Source: Hemileia vastatrix (Eukaryota; Basidiomycota; Pucciniomycetes; Pucciniales; Zaghouaniaceae). Taken from it: a DNA stretch of 64,000 bases. A program made the translations under genes and the position numbers. The stretch covers positions 39,488,797 through 39,552,796 of the forward strand of contig JASXTE010000004.1 of the NCBI GenBank assembly GCA_030280995.1. The letters are read 5' to 3'. The notes beneath the pieces are model-generated. The model searched no databases and was not told where the DNA came from. It worked only from the letters and a program-made list of their open reading frames with translations. This document shows positions 1-11,099 of this stretch, in pieces (within the stretch, counting starts at the first letter, position 1; the number at the start of each line of letters is the position of its first letter).

Positions 1-207
1 TCTAATGATGAAGTAAAATCATTAATCAGACATTTGGATAATCCATCAGCTAAGATTATGACATTGATGGCAAAATTTGGAAAAGTTTTTACTTCAGAAA
101 TACAAACTCTTTACAAAGAGTTCACGGGAACAAAATATGATCCCAACACAGGAAAAATAGCCAGTCATCTATTTAAAATAATTAAATTAGAAATAAATTA
201 TCACTAG
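1..207 (+). CDS. 3' end of an unidentified ORF entering from the left
   Basis: Frame 1 is open from the first base to a TAG at 205-207, giving 68 residues of a C-terminus whose start lies outside the window. The peptide has ordinary coding-like composition, rich in Lys, Ile, Thr and Phe (for example KIMTLMAKFGKVFTSEIQ and TGKIASHLFKIIKLEI), unlike the low-complexity frames around it. I do not recognise a family. A mariner-like MITE begins 29 bp after the stop. It may be the end of a host gene or of a transposon protein; the MITE-rich surroundings make a transposon origin likely but do not prove it. Confidence 0.4.
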   Translation, partial: SNDEVKSLIRHLDNPSAKIMTLMAKFGKVFTSEIQTLYKEFTGTKYDPNTGKIASHLFKIIKLEINYH

Positions 208-235
208 TTAATTTTAAATTCTCTGATGATCATTA

Positions 236-682
236 GGGGGTATCAATGTTCAGGGATCCGCAATTATATTAATTGCGGATAAAAATCCCTATACCCCAAT
301 TATCATTTGCAATTTTTCTTGCTAATAATTGGGTTATCAGACACTTTACATGTCAATGTTCACCTCTTATCCGACATTTTTCTACTCAATTTTTCATAAC
401 CACATCTTGGACAACTTTCTGTCATAACCACATGTTGCACAACTTTCTGCCATAACCACATCTTGAACTACTCTCTGGATATTCCTCATGGATGTGATGA
501 GTTTGGGATCAGGAATTACAAACGGAAATTTGGGTATAAGAGGCAGGATAATGCATTATGATGGATTCCTTATCCACTAGCCCCGGGGCTAGTGGATAAG
601 AATCTTCCGCAGTTAATAATGTCTGATCCCAGGAAAAAAAATGCTGATCCCTAATTGTGGATCCCTGAACATTGATACCCCC
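236..682. mobile_element. MITE family M1, copy 1 (TA target, about 33-bp TIRs)
   Basis: Termini begin GGGGGTATCAATGTTCAGG and are mirrored at 652-682 with about one mismatch over some 31 bases. TA dinucleotides flank both ends (234-235, 683-684), the target duplication typical of Tc1/mariner-type elements. It has no coding capacity. The interior holds a perfect 32-bp palindrome at 569-600. Related copies follow at 1247 and 1520, and related termini at 809 and 1007. Confidence 0.8.
569..600. repeat. Perfect 32-bp palindrome inside M1
   Basis: Sixteen bases starting CTTATCCACTAGCCCC are followed directly by their exact reverse complement, so each strand can fold into a hairpin with no unpaired loop bases in the sequence. 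The same position in the neighbouring copies holds slightly decayed palindromes (1330-1359 and 1606-1635), so it is a conserved part of the family. Confidence 0.95.
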
Positions 683-808
683 TATTATGTATGTATACTT
701 GTGAGTTCACTACCAAAAAATAATGAATGGGACTTTTCTAGCCTATATCAAGGATTACAAACTTATCCTTTTCAGAGGCTAATATTTCTGATATTATAGC
801 ACATATTA

Positions 809-1007
809 GGGGGTATCAAAGTTATAAATTTGTAATTCTTTAAAAGGTATTTCACAACACAAAAAGAAAGCCACAAACTCAACATTAATTCTCAATAAAA
901 AGGTATTTTGGGGGCACAATATGGCAAATTTTAAAAAAAAATCATACTTGATTTGGTGGAGAAAAGACATATTTTAAAATGAAAGATTTCTAACCTTGAT
1001 ACCCCCC
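809..1007. mobile_element. Short MITE related to M1
   Basis: Left terminus GGGGGTATCAAAGTTA at 809-824 and an inverted partner at 991-1006 (TAACCTTGATACCCCC). About 200 bp, no coding capacity. It shares the GGGGGTATCA tip with M1 but not the central palindrome. Confidence 0.7.
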
Positions 1008-1246
1008 ATTATGTGGAATCAAAAAACTTGCTTCTTCCATTCTGGATCTGCCCTTTTTTTCCCCATATCCATAATTATTAATGGTGGAAGATTTTTATCA
1101 AGTAGCTTGTGAACTAGTGTATAAGAAGATTGAAATAGCCCACTTTTTTCTTACTGATACCCCAATTTTCAGTCATAATTCCAGATCCCATACAAAAAAT
1201 AAATGTGCAATTAAACTCAAATTTTGATACATCCCAAACCAAATAG

Positions 1247-1519
1247 GGGGTAGAAATGTTAAGCGATCCACATTTAGGGATCAGAATTTTTTTTTCTCTG
1301 GATCTTAAATTATTAATTGTGGAAAATTTTTATCCACTAGTTCAAGAGCTAGTGGATAAGCAATGCACAATAATACATTATCCTACCTCTTATACCCTGA
1401 GTTCCATTGCTAAGTCCTGGTACCTAAATAATCACATACATGATTTATTTTTCAGAAAGTCAAATTGCATATAATTGTGGATACCATACTAATGTCTCTC
1501 TTCACTCTAGACTACTTAA
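1247..1519 (+). mobile_element. M1-related copy 2 (head of a tandem pair)
   Basis: Begins with the family tip (AGGGGGTAGAAATGTTAAG) and carries the decayed central palindrome at 1330-1359. The inverted right terminus is mostly eroded. The unit repeats head-to-tail into the next copy, with the same 3' flank (GTCTCTCTTCACTCTAG compared with GTCACTGTTCACATTAG), which suggests tandem duplication and not two independent insertions. No protein-coding gene is supported here. Confidence 0.6.
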
Positions 1520-1797
1520 TAGGGAGTATCAATGTTAAGGGATTCACAATTAGGGATCAGGAATTTTTTTACACCAAATAAAACATTTTTGATTGCAGAA
1601 AATTATTATCCACTAGCCCTTGGGCTAGTGGATAAGAAATGCAGAATAATGTATTATTCCACCTCTTATACCCCAATTTCCATTTGTAATTCCTGATCCC
1701 ATACTCATCGCATCAATGATTAATTTGTAAGAAAGTCTCATGAAATATAGTTTTAGATTCCATCCTTATGTCACTGTTCACATTAGGCCACTTAATT
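1520..1797 (+). mobile_element. M1-related copy 3 (second tandem unit)
   Basis: Starts AGGGAGTATCAATGTTAAGG and repeats the order of copy 2, with the palindrome at 1606-1635 better preserved (CCACTAGCCCTTGGGCTAGTGG core). Its interior matches copy 1 in reverse orientation. Confidence 0.6.
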
Positions 1798-1799
1798 TT

Positions 1800-2085
1800 G
1801 GTGGAAAAAACTTAAGATTTTGTTTCTATCTACACACCCCCCTTCATATTTGGTGGAAAATTTTTGCTTCCCTCATCACCTTAGCCTTAAACCAACAACA
1901 ATGAAACACCTCCCTACTAGACAGCAACTTGAATAAACCATGAATTCTAGCACTTTATCTTTAATTTATGGCTCTAATTTGGAAAACACTTTACCTCATA
2001 TGTTTATTCTTTCCGAAAATTGTTACATCAACCAAAGAGGGAAGAATCTTTTTCATGATCCCAGATAAAACCTTCACTAAATCAT
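1800..2085 (+). repeat. Dispersed repeat R1, copy 1
   Basis: About 285 bp that reappears in the same orientation at 12405-12690. Both contain, in order, TCTATCTACAC, CAACAATGAA, GGAAAACA, CTATTCTTTCC and ATCCCAGATAAA with similar spacing. It is noncoding, of unknown class, and diverged by point changes and small indels. Confidence 0.65.
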
Positions 2086-2790
2086 TTGGAATGGTTATTG
2101 TTATTTTTTTTGCATATTAACTTTGATTTTAAATTTTCTGGAAAAGTCTCTTTCTTTAATTCTCTTTGTTTTCCTTCCTCAACTCAACATGAAATCACAT
2201 ATTTTCTGAAATTGCATAGTTTTTCAGTCATTCTTTTTTTCTTTCTTCACTCATATCCCTTTCCTACTCTCCACTTGCATCACTCAAATAATTTGAAGTC
2301 AATTATTTTCTCAACTCATCTCTCCAAAAATGTCATTTTTTTATTTTTATTTTTATTTTTTCTGATTATAATTTTTTTTTGTTTTTTTTTCAAATTTTTT
2401 TCTTTTTCCTATCCAAAATTTTTTTGTAAGTGGTTTTTTTTTCAAGGTAATATTAACCTTTTTTTCTCTCTCCCTCTTTTCTTTATTTTTTTCTCTCTAT
2501 CATCCTACTCTTCATCTCTCCTTGGCATGGTCATTATACCCCCTTTCCCCTATTTCAATTTTTTGGGTCCATGTCATTTAAACACATACATTGAACATTC
2601 TTTATGCATTTCATTTTCTTCATACTCAGCTTCTGCCAAACTCCAAAATCACTCCTTCTCATTTTATTTTTCCTAACTTTCCATCAAGGTAAGTTTCATC
2701 TCCTTTTTTCATGCCTAAATGATATATCTTTCTTTCTATGAAAATTTCACACTTAAAAATATGTAGGACTCTTATCTGAAAAAACAGTGA
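2086..2790. other. Pyrimidine-rich low-complexity stretch
   Basis: Long T and C runs dominate. An open frame of 196 codons exists at 2086-2676, but it is almost entirely Phe, Leu, Ser and His, as expected from T/C-rich DNA, so I do not call a gene. A related composition recurs at 18530-18910. Confidence 0.6.
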
Positions 2791-3515
2791 ACTTATTCAA
2801 CACCTCTTGTTGTCATTTTCATTATCACTTTACAAGTTTTTGTGAAATTTTAAAAATAAGAGTCAAAATTAGGGTAAGTTTTATTCAAATCTAATTTTCT
2901 TTTATAAAAAGATTGTCCTGAGTGCTATCTTAAATTTTCCACAAACAGGTTTGAATTTGGATTAGTGAATGCTAAGATGTTGACCTTTAAAGTTGAGCCC
3001 TATGTTCCCAATTTCATTCTAATTTAGTTCATGTTTTTATATTACAAATTAGGTTTAGGCTTATTTGAACCCAATCCACTTTTAGCTGAAGACTCTAATG
3101 AAGCCTATATGTAATTTCCCACAAATGGTATTGAATTTGATTCAGTGGTTGCTGAGATATTGACCTTTAAAGTTGAGCCTTTTTTCTTAATTCGACTTTA
3201 ATTTATTTCATGTTTTGATATTAAATAATTAGAGAATAAGGCTTCTGAAACTCTTATATGATTATTACATATGCTTTTAGATCCCTCTTATTGGCATATT
3301 CATTTTCACTTTTCAAGTTTTTGTGCAGCTTTATAAAAAAGAGCTGGAATTAGAGTTAGGTTTATTCAAATATAATATCTTTTTAAGAGACTATTCTCCC
3401 AAATTCTATCTTTCATTTCCCATAAATGGATTTGAATATGGCTCAGTGGTTGCTGAGATATTGAACTTTTAAGTCAAGCCTTTTCTTCCCAATTCACTTT
3501 TATTTATTTCATAAT
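2790..3515 (+). repeat. Internally duplicated AT-rich region
   Basis: A block containing CAAGTTTTTGTG and AGGTTTATTCAAAT-like sequence at about 2815-2890 recurs at 3315-3375. A second block with GCTGAGATATTGACCTTTAA-like sequence occurs at about 2970, 3150 and 3450. The order implies partial tandem duplication with about a 500-bp period. No gene seen from here to 4800; 3560-3710 has an inverted match at 11100-11285. Confidence 0.6.
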
Positions 3516-3559
3516 AAATTTCATAATGTATATTATAGTGCTTTCATCATTCATTTATC

Positions 3560-3710
3560 CTCCCAGATTCCTCCAACTACCTTTCTCTTTACTTCTTATT
3601 CTGTCTTTTCACATGGTGTGTTTTTTTCTTTTTCTTACCATTTTCATATGTCTATCTAACCCTTCACTCATGTTGAATGCTCTTTCAGATAGGTAAAAAG
3701 TTAATTCAAT
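3560..3710 (+). repeat. Repeat with an inverted partner at 11.1-11.3 kb
   Basis: CCCAGATTCCTCCAACTA and the following 130 bases match the reverse complement of about 11100-11285 (TTCCAGATTCCCCCAACTA in that sense). Two inverted copies about 7.5 kb apart. Family unknown. Confidence 0.55.
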
Positions 3711-4506
3711 TAATAAACAAGGTAAAAAAAGGTAAAAGAATTAAATTTAAAAAACATTTATGTAGATCAAAAAAGTATGGGGATTTTTAAAGTCATCAAA
3801 TATTTAATATTCTTTCATAAATGTTTTATAAATAAATCTTATACTTCAATTTATTAAACTAAAGTAATGGGTCAAAAGCCTTACTTTGTAAAAATAGTAA
3901 TCGTGATAACATTAAATTTTTACATGGGGTTCCTCTAGTCTATACTTGCAGAAAGTCCCAAACCTCTGTTTCCAGATTTTTCCAGATTTTGGCTTGATAA
4001 ATTGTCATTAGTTTAAAGTTTAGAAACTTGACATGTATTAGTTAATTATTTAGTTATTTATGTAGTTATATTATATATTGGTGACTTGAACTCCTTACTT
4101 TAATAAAATTAAGGGGAGGTTATTGCCAAATTTTCAATTCTGACATATAAATTTTGGTTATGCCTACCCTTTACTTCAATAAAATTCAAGGGGGTTATTG
4201 CCAAATTTTTTAAAACAGATATATAATTTTGTCAAATTGGCTCTATTTAAAAATGAAAATTTATTGACTTCAGTTGTAAACCTGAAAAATTTGATATGAA
4301 AGCACAAAGAAGTAAAAAATAGTGTGTCAAATGTTGCCATTGGGACCAATTAAAAATTTATTTGTTACATTTCTTGATCTGAAACTCAATGAATGATGGA
4401 TAGAGTAATGAAATTTTTAAAAAATTATAAAATAATTTCATGTATATATAATTAAGAACAATCTAAAAGGGATAGAAAAAAAACTAGTAATCAATCAAAA
4501 ATTTTC

Positions 4507-4650
4507 ATTAGGGGGTGCCAGTTCTAGAAAATCCACACTTATCTAAGCGCAGATTTCTGAAACATACTAGCCACAAAACTGGTGGATTTCAAAAGTGAAA
4601 TAAGTCACTTATTTCACTCAAATTGGCACTTTCTCAACCAAAATTTCTGT
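4507..4650. repeat. TIR-like end with a small hairpin
   Basis: TTAGGGGGTGCCAGTTCTAG resembles the M1 tip family and, in reverse orientation, a weaker partner near 11747-11770 (ATGAGGTATCAGTTCTGG in that sense). A perfect 11-bp stem (AGTGAAATAAG / CTTATTTCACT, 3-nt loop) lies near 4597-4621. Possibly one end of a larger eroded element. Confidence 0.4.
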
Positions 4651-4799
4651 TTTCACCATTAAGTCCAATTTCAATGATTTTTCAACATCATCCTGTTAAG
4701 ATGCAGCACTCCGTAGAATAAAAATTTATAACTTAAAACATTGTACATCACATACATTTTTTTTGCAATATAAGAATCATTCCTTCCTCACTTTTAAAA

Positions 4800-5545
4800 A
4801 GTGATGAATTAAATCAAGAAATGAATTTAATAGCTCTTGATATGCTCTTGGACTCTGATCTTGTAGAAGATTTTGGTTTTTTATCAAAAGTGGCCAGGAA
4901 ACACTTCTTAAGAATGAAAATTTCAAATTAAACTGAAAAATTCTTTGATGAAGATCAGTATCTTCTGCACGATTCTGCTTATGTGAATGAAAAGTATGTA
5001 CTTCCTGATTTTTGGGAAACAGCTTCAGAAGACAGCCTAAATTCCAAGTTCAACAATTATTTGGCAAATTCAAGAGTGTATTGAACATTCTATTGTAACC
5101 TTGAAAGGTCAGTTTTCCAGTTTAAGGGAATTAAGAAGTTCTCTCAGATATAAATCTGAAATGTAGACAGTGATTAAATGGATTCTCTGTTGCCCTCACT
5201 ACAAAATATAGGGGGTGGACTTGCTAGCAAGTCCCCACCCTGAACTGAGACAGAACTCATACAGAAATCAGACTGAACTTTACTTGAAAACCCACCTAAA
5301 GCTTTTCTTCTGAGTGGTGTTCATCTCTTATTTTATGGTTCCTTTTTCAATAGCTCAATGTGTCTTCAATCTGTGTTGAATTTGAGTGCAAGGTTGCGGA
5401 CTTGCTAACAAGTCTGCCCCCCATATTGCGCAATGCCTATACTTCATAACCTACTTTCTGACCTCAAATATCAATGGTTAGACACAGGGTAAAATATAAG
5501 ACAACTTTTAGGCAAGTTGTTCTTTTGCCCCTCAGACTACCCCAA
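4800..5545 (+). pseudogene. PIF/Harbinger-type (DDE_Tnp_4, HARBI1-like) transposase remnant
   Basis: The C-terminal half of a Harbinger-type transposase can be read through frameshifts and stops. A segment DEDQYLLHDSAYVNEKYVLP matches the family block around the second catalytic Asp (the D of DSAY). After a +1 shift come IEHSIVTLKGQFSSLRELR, which matches the block with the last catalytic acidic residue (E of IEH) and its LKGR-like follow-up, then VIKWILCCP. The frame is interrupted at 5197 by a MITE. Past the MITE, and with only one copy of the CCT duplication counted, it resumes as ILHNLLSDLKYQW, the conserved HN end of the domain. These enzymes cut and paste DNA with 3-bp target duplications. 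The N-terminal half and the first Asp are not recognised. Inactive. Its family makes it a candidate source type for the 3-bp-duplication MITEs M2 and M3. Confidence 0.8.
5197..5435. mobile_element. MITE family M2, copy 1, inserted in the transposase remnant
   Basis: A 239-bp element flanked by the 3-bp duplication CCT (5194-5196, 5436-5438). Termini start CACTACAAAATAT-GGGGG and mirror CATTGCGCAATATGGGGGG. Each terminus contains a near or exact palindrome GGACTTGCTAGCAAGTCC. No ORF. Removing it with one CCT rejoins the interrupted transposase frame exactly. Confidence 0.9.
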
Positions 5546-5759
5546 GAGTAACCTCATTAGTAACTCCAGTGGCACTATTTTTTGGAAGAATGGTTGCCTA
5601 ATGAATCAAGGATCAAAATTTTTATCATATATGCATCAATTTTCCTTAAAAAAATAAAGCAAGAATGGGTATGAGTCAAAAATTTCCCATTAAAAAAAAT
5701 ATATGAATACCAAATCTCTTTAAAAAAGAAATATTTATCTTTTTTTCTATTTTATATAT

Positions 5760-6680
5760 TTTTGGAAACATTTCCTGAATTTTTTAACTTTTATCTAATT
5801 TTATATTCAATTTTTGAGATTTATTAAGCTTTTTTCAAATTTATACTGATTATTAAAATTATTTTCTAATTTTCTATTGATATTCAGAGTTTTTAGAATT
5901 TTTAGCTTTGTTAGATTTTTTTTGGCCTTTCAATAATTTTTATGAATTTTTTGGAATTTAATAGCACTTCATTTAAGTTTTTTAAATTTTTTTAAATTCT
6001 AGGAATTTTTTTTAAGATTTTTTTGAAGTTTTCTGAAGTTTTCTGAATTTTTTAGATTTTTTTAGATTTTTTTTGTATTTTTTGAATTTTTTTTGGGATT
6101 TTCTGTATTTTTTTTTGGTATTTTTTTGGAATTTTTTTGAATTTTTTTACATTTTTTTTGATGATTCTTTTGATGTTTTTGGTTTTTGTGCATTTTTTTG
6201 AATTTTTTCTCACTGTTTTAATGCTTGAATTGAACTTGAAGTCATGTTCCAAAAAAACACAATGTCTTTTTAAGCACAAGGCTGGAATCTAATTCCTCAG
6301 TGCAAGTTGTTAGATGGACCACAAGAAATATAATTCTGTGAAAATTTGTGGTCCATCTGGAAAATTGCACTAGAGGAATTGAAAACAAGTCATGTGCTTG
6401 ACAAGACACTGCTTCTTTTTGGCCTGTGACTTGATTCCTATTCAAGCATTAAAACAATCAAAAAAAATTAAAACAATGCCAAAAAAAACATTATGTCTAA
6501 AAAAATTCTCTGAAAAATTAAAAATACTTACAAAAGATTCAGTAAAATTGACAAGATCACAAAATCATTCAAAAAACATCAAAAATTTTATTTTTTCAGA
6601 AAAAAATCCCAAAAAATTTAACTAAAGTATAAAATTTATAAATAGTCTCTAAACATTAATAATATTTTTTTTAAAAAAAA
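5760..6680. repeat. Long foldback (imperfect inverted repeat)
   Basis: A hairpin centred near 6335. The inner arms are exact (AGATGGACCACAA at 6312-6324 and its complement at 6346-6358, 21-nt loop). Wider arms about 6214-6324 and 6346-6456 keep landmarks such as GTTTTAATGCTTGAA / TTCAAGCATTAAAAC. Outside these the left flank is T-rich with repeated GAATTTTTT-type units and the right flank A-rich, so the fold may extend much further. Short frames here are low-complexity Lys/Asn strings, not genes. Confidence 0.75.
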
Positions 6681-8700
6681 GTTACATCAAAAAAAGGCAC
6701 ACAGCATCCATTTTTTTTAAGACATGAAATTTTGAAGAATGATAAAAAATTTATGAAAACTATAGCTTATAGTAACTTTTGCTCCAAAATAACTTCTTTA
6801 TATAAGTATCATTGAATAATGTGCAAGTATGTGCTTCATAAATTAAAAATGAAAAATATATGATTATGGGGTATCATGGGAAGGAAAAAAGCAACAATGA
6901 GTGCTAAATATGACAAAAAAATTTATTTCATGAACACATCAAGATAGTCAAACCTGTAGGAGGGATGTCAGGTTCTTTTGATAAAACTTAGACATTTTTA
7001 ATAAGACTAAGTTAGCACATTGTCAGCCCTTTCTTAGACCCAGTCGGGCCTAGTGGGGGCCTCAGGGGGTGAAAAAAGAACTAATAAAAATTTACACAGG
7101 ATAAAAAAGGGTTGAAATGTAAGTATTTATGGAGCTAGACAAAAATCATCCTTTTTTTTCTGTTTTTATCTATATTTTATTTCATTTTTATTTAAAAGAA
7201 ATGCTTTTGTAAAATTTTAATCTAAATTGTTTAAGATCACACTTTCATAAACTAAACATTTGTTTGATTATTCATGCTGGCTTTTTAATAGGGCAAGATA
7301 AAATATTTCTGGGATGTTAAAAGAATAGAAAAAATAAACTTGAGAATTAAAAAAAATAATTATTTAATTTAAATCTATTATTATTTAAATAATTTCATAA
7401 AATCATATTAAGTTTATGACTTCAACTTCTGGTAAATCATGGATAAAAATATTTCCAATTTGCATGGTATAGATGGATTTCATTAGGTAATGTAAAATCT
7501 TAATACTATAGTGCTGAAAGGAAACTAAAATTTTATTGAAAATATTTTTGATTAAGGGTTTATAATTATTCAGGCTGAATATAGTAGCACCTTCAATTTC
7601 ACCTCTGGAAGAACATTTTTTTATGTTAATTGTGGATGAATTTTTTTTTCATCCTGAAAAAATACATTGACATATATAGTTTTAAGATATGAAAATGTAT
7701 TCAAATTTTCAAATATTATTTGCTTTTGATATATTATTTACACTTAGTTTTCATCATGAGAAAAAAATTGGCACCTGCTAGAAGGTCCATATTATTTCCT
7801 GAAGTATAGAAGTTCAGTTGGGGGGAGAAACCTTCTAGCATGTGGGATTACTTATTTTAGACAAATATTTCTAAATATACAGAAAATTTCATCCCAACTA
7901 TGTTATTCATTAAAAAAAATTCATGTTTGTGAAAAATACTTCCAAAAAACTTACCTGACTTTTTCCTTCAGTAATGTAAATTTGATTGGTGTTATAAATA
8001 TGGGGGAGCTTCTTTCCTTTGAAATTTCAAATTTGCAGAACCTTTTTCAATTTAAATGGATGCGCAACTTATAGACATATTTTTTATGGAATATTAATTT
8101 AATTAGTCCCAAATATTAAAAAATTTCATGGATTAGTGAAAACAAATTTCTCTATGCACATTTTTACTAACTTAAATGATATAAAAATTATAGAACCTAG
8201 ACCAATTTTTGATGTTCTAAGGGTTTATTAAAATTATAAAATATATTCCTATAATTATTTGGTAAATTTCATATTCCTCACAAATTGCAGCACTGATTTT
8301 TGGCTTCATAGGTTTCAAAAATCAAGCTGAATTTTAATCAAATATGTTCTTCTTCTTTAAAAAAATTAAAAGCATTTCTACTGATAAAGCTATATGCATA
8401 AATGATGCTTTACCATTTTGATATGTTTATTCAAATTTATTCTTCCAATAAGTATCTATCAATATTCAAAGATTAAAAGCAGAGTATCTTATGATGGAAA
8501 ATTATATGAGTGAGGAGAATTATTAAATGTAAATTTGTCTTCCAAATCAGATAAGCCATTCAAACAAGCAATTAGTTACAACTGTGGAATTAGGCAAAAA
8601 TACTATTTAGAATTTTCCAAGTTTTTTAGTTTAAATGAGGTATTTTGGTATTGAAAATTAATTACTATTTGAAATCTCTGTTAAATGAGTCACTGGTTAA
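6680..8700. other. AT-rich stretch without recognisable genes
   Basis: No frame with protein-like composition on either strand. The one notable spot is 7770-7850, where GGCACCTGCTAGAAGGT and an inverted ACCTTCTAGCATGTGG face each other about 60 bp apart, resembling decayed M3 subterminal palindromes. Confidence 0.4.
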
Positions 8701-8729
8701 TTATATTTCCATATTATTCAAAATAACTT

Positions 8730-8960
8730 TTGGAACTTTTACCTGTACAAAGCTCAAATACTAAAAAAAAGAGTCCCTGCAGGTTACGTTATAGATTACT
8801 CTATGATTGCTCCAAAATAACTTGCCCACCAGTTGTCTATTTTTCACCCTGTGTAGAATTGTATGAGGATGAAGAATTTGAAACACCTCCCACTATATCC
8901 AACACTTCTATTTTTCAAACTACTAGCATAAGAGCAAAAAACACTTACATGTTCAACTGA
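8730..8960 (+). pseudogene. Possible coding fragment, family unknown
   Basis: A 76-codon frame with balanced composition (CRLRYRLLYDCSK, ITCPPVVYFSPCVELYEDEE) that stands out from the Lys/Asn/Phe noise around it. No start context or domain is recognised and it ends in A/T-rich sequence. It may be a relic of a transposon protein. Low confidence. Confidence 0.25.
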
Positions 8961-10037
8961 ATCCTTCTACTTTGGTGTTTTTAACACAATAGTGATTGGA
9001 ATTTTTACATTCTGCGCAAGGTATGCAGTATTCTCTTGTGAGTTTATAGTCTTTTGTTTCATACTCTCTCTGAGTAGATGATGATGTTGGTAAAGATGCC
9101 ATATAATTAAACTATAAATAACTATGTGAAATTTTTGAATTTTGGTAGAAAGCAGCAATAGGGGTTTTAGAGATTTTAAGCAAAAGAGCTACATTTTTTA
9201 TTTTATACACTTATATTTGTTTTTACAATCTTATAAATTAAGACCTATTTATTTAGGTGCACTTATAGTGTTTAGAGATTTTTATTCCTTTTTACCATCA
9301 TTTTTGAGAAGAAATTAAATTTTTAAATGCAAGTCTTCATTTAGGTAAATGTATAAAACATTATCTTTATTTTTAAAATAAAGGCTACAATTAAATAATT
9401 CATTTTAATCTGTTCATCATTTCATTTTGACTTTTTTTTTATATGCATATAAATTATATTTTGAAACCAAATTAGAAAGAAAAACAAAGTCAATAAACTC
9501 CCCCGAAATTTACTATGGGAGAGGATCAGGATTAAAAAAAATATTTTTATTTCATAAATTAATAATTAAACCAGTAAAAAAAGATAATCAACAGAATAAA
9601 AGTAATGGCATTCAGAATACTACCTGCCAATGAGTTCTGATGTGACCAAAGGCAAAGAATAAATTTGACATGGAATTTTATTTTGAACTCATTCAAAAAA
9701 TTAGTTTTTTTAAGGATTACCCTTATCCAGAAGCAAGCCCAATGGCCCATTACTTGAAGTTGATGATTATTTTTATTGACTAATTAATTTTAAATTTATT
9801 AAAAGAAAATGAATATTTGGAAATCCTTTATTTAACATATTTAGCATCCCTCCCTAATTACTTTCATTTCATTGAACTTTCATGCCTCACTTTACTTATC
9901 CTGTTTATCAAACTTTGGTTGATCTGGAACAAAAACTAGAAATCAGTAAAACTTTTACAAGATTTTAATCCAGGAGGAGCTTTTGTTGTTGGATGGTTCT
10001 CTTGAGAGGAATTAGAAATTGCTTCCACAACTCCATT

Positions 10038-10337
10038 CCCTCATCCAAAGTTGATAATACATTTATGATCCAGGAGGTATAGTCCATGGCCATTGACTAA
10101 AGCAGGTGAAGGAATTGGATGATCAGTGATGGGATAAATATAACTGAAAAGACCAAGTGTGTGAAAATAATAATTGTTTTTATTAAAATGAATTTCGTTA
10201 TAGAATTTTCCATAGTTAATTATTACATTAGAAGAAATGATGTAATCATCTTCAAGCTTGATCCATTCCATATCTGTCCAATGTTGTATTCCTGCTTTCA
10301 TGGATATTTCATGATATGAGTCTAAAGCATGTACCAA
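10038..10337 (-). pseudogene. Unidentified 98-residue ORF or C-terminal fragment
   Basis: A 98-codon minus-strand frame with natural-looking composition, including HALDSYHEISMKAGIQHW, DMEWIKLEDDY, a Tyr/Asn-rich middle and PITDHPIPSPALVNGHG near the end, finishing at a TGA. The frame upstream of the ATG is open for only about 6 codons, so the true start is uncertain and this may be a fragment. I do not recognise the family. It sits directly beside a diverged tandem-repeat block, which suggests capture or erosion of a transposon gene. Codons are less A/T-saturated than the flanks. Confidence 0.4.
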
Positions 10338-10344
10338 AAACTCT

Positions 10345-10955
10345 CAGAAAAATTCAGGAAACATCCTGGGACTGTTTTTGAAGTAACTTGAAAAATCAAA
10401 AAAGTAAGAAAAACACTCAGAAATGTCTTAGATAATTCCTAAGGCAAAAAAACTAAAAAAAAACTTGATGAAAATACTAAGAAACAGTCAGGAAACTTCT
10501 TGTGACTGTTTCGGAAGCAATCTGAAAAATAAAGAACAAATTCAGTAAAACTCTCAGAAACATCTCTGAGACCTTTCTGAAGTTGTTCCAAGGTAAAAAA
10601 ACTTACTTAATATGCTTGTAAACATTCATGAAGCATCCTGGGACTGTTTCCAAAGTAATTTGAAAAAGAATTAATAATATTAGTCAGTAAAAATCTTGGA
10701 AAAATTTCCAAAGTGTTTAAAAGGTAAAAAAACCAAAAAAAACTTACCAAAACACTTGAAAACAGTTTGGAAAAATCCTAGAACTGATTACAAAGCAATT
10801 TGAAATAGAAGAAATAAAAAAATAAAAAATAAATGAATAAAAAAAATCAGTAAACTGCTTGAAGCATATCTGAGGCAAAAAAAACTTACAGAAAACATTC
10901 AGAAATAGTCAAGAAATGTCCTGGAACTGTTTTAATAGAAATTTGGACAGAAAAA
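10345..10955 (+). repeat. Diverged tandem repeat, about five 135-145-bp units
   Basis: Each unit opens with a version of TCAGGAAACATCCTGGGACTG, then GAAGTAATTTGAAAAA, then a GGCAAAAAAACTTAC-like end. Unit starts lie near 10351, 10486, 10625, 10762 and 10905. Divergence is high, so this is an old array. Noncoding. Confidence 0.7.
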
Positions 10956-11099
10956 AAGAAACAAAATTGAGTAACAGTAAGCAAAGGTAAAAGAACTATT
11001 ACTAAGTACTAACCTGGGATAAGTGTAAGTTGAAACTAAGATTAAAAAAGAAGTAAAGCAAGAGAAAAAGCTATCAAGGATGGAGAAATAAAAGAAAGA

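Noticed and set aside
2086..2676. 196-codon open frame
   Set aside because: Almost only Phe, Leu, Ser and His from T/C-rich DNA; no domain and no conserved partner frame.
6052..6625. Short Lys-rich frames on both strands of the foldback
   Set aside because: Simple translations of A/T runs in an inverted repeat.
7020..7075. G-rich run, possible quadruplex
   Set aside because: Only three adequate G runs; no repeat or symmetry to support a function.
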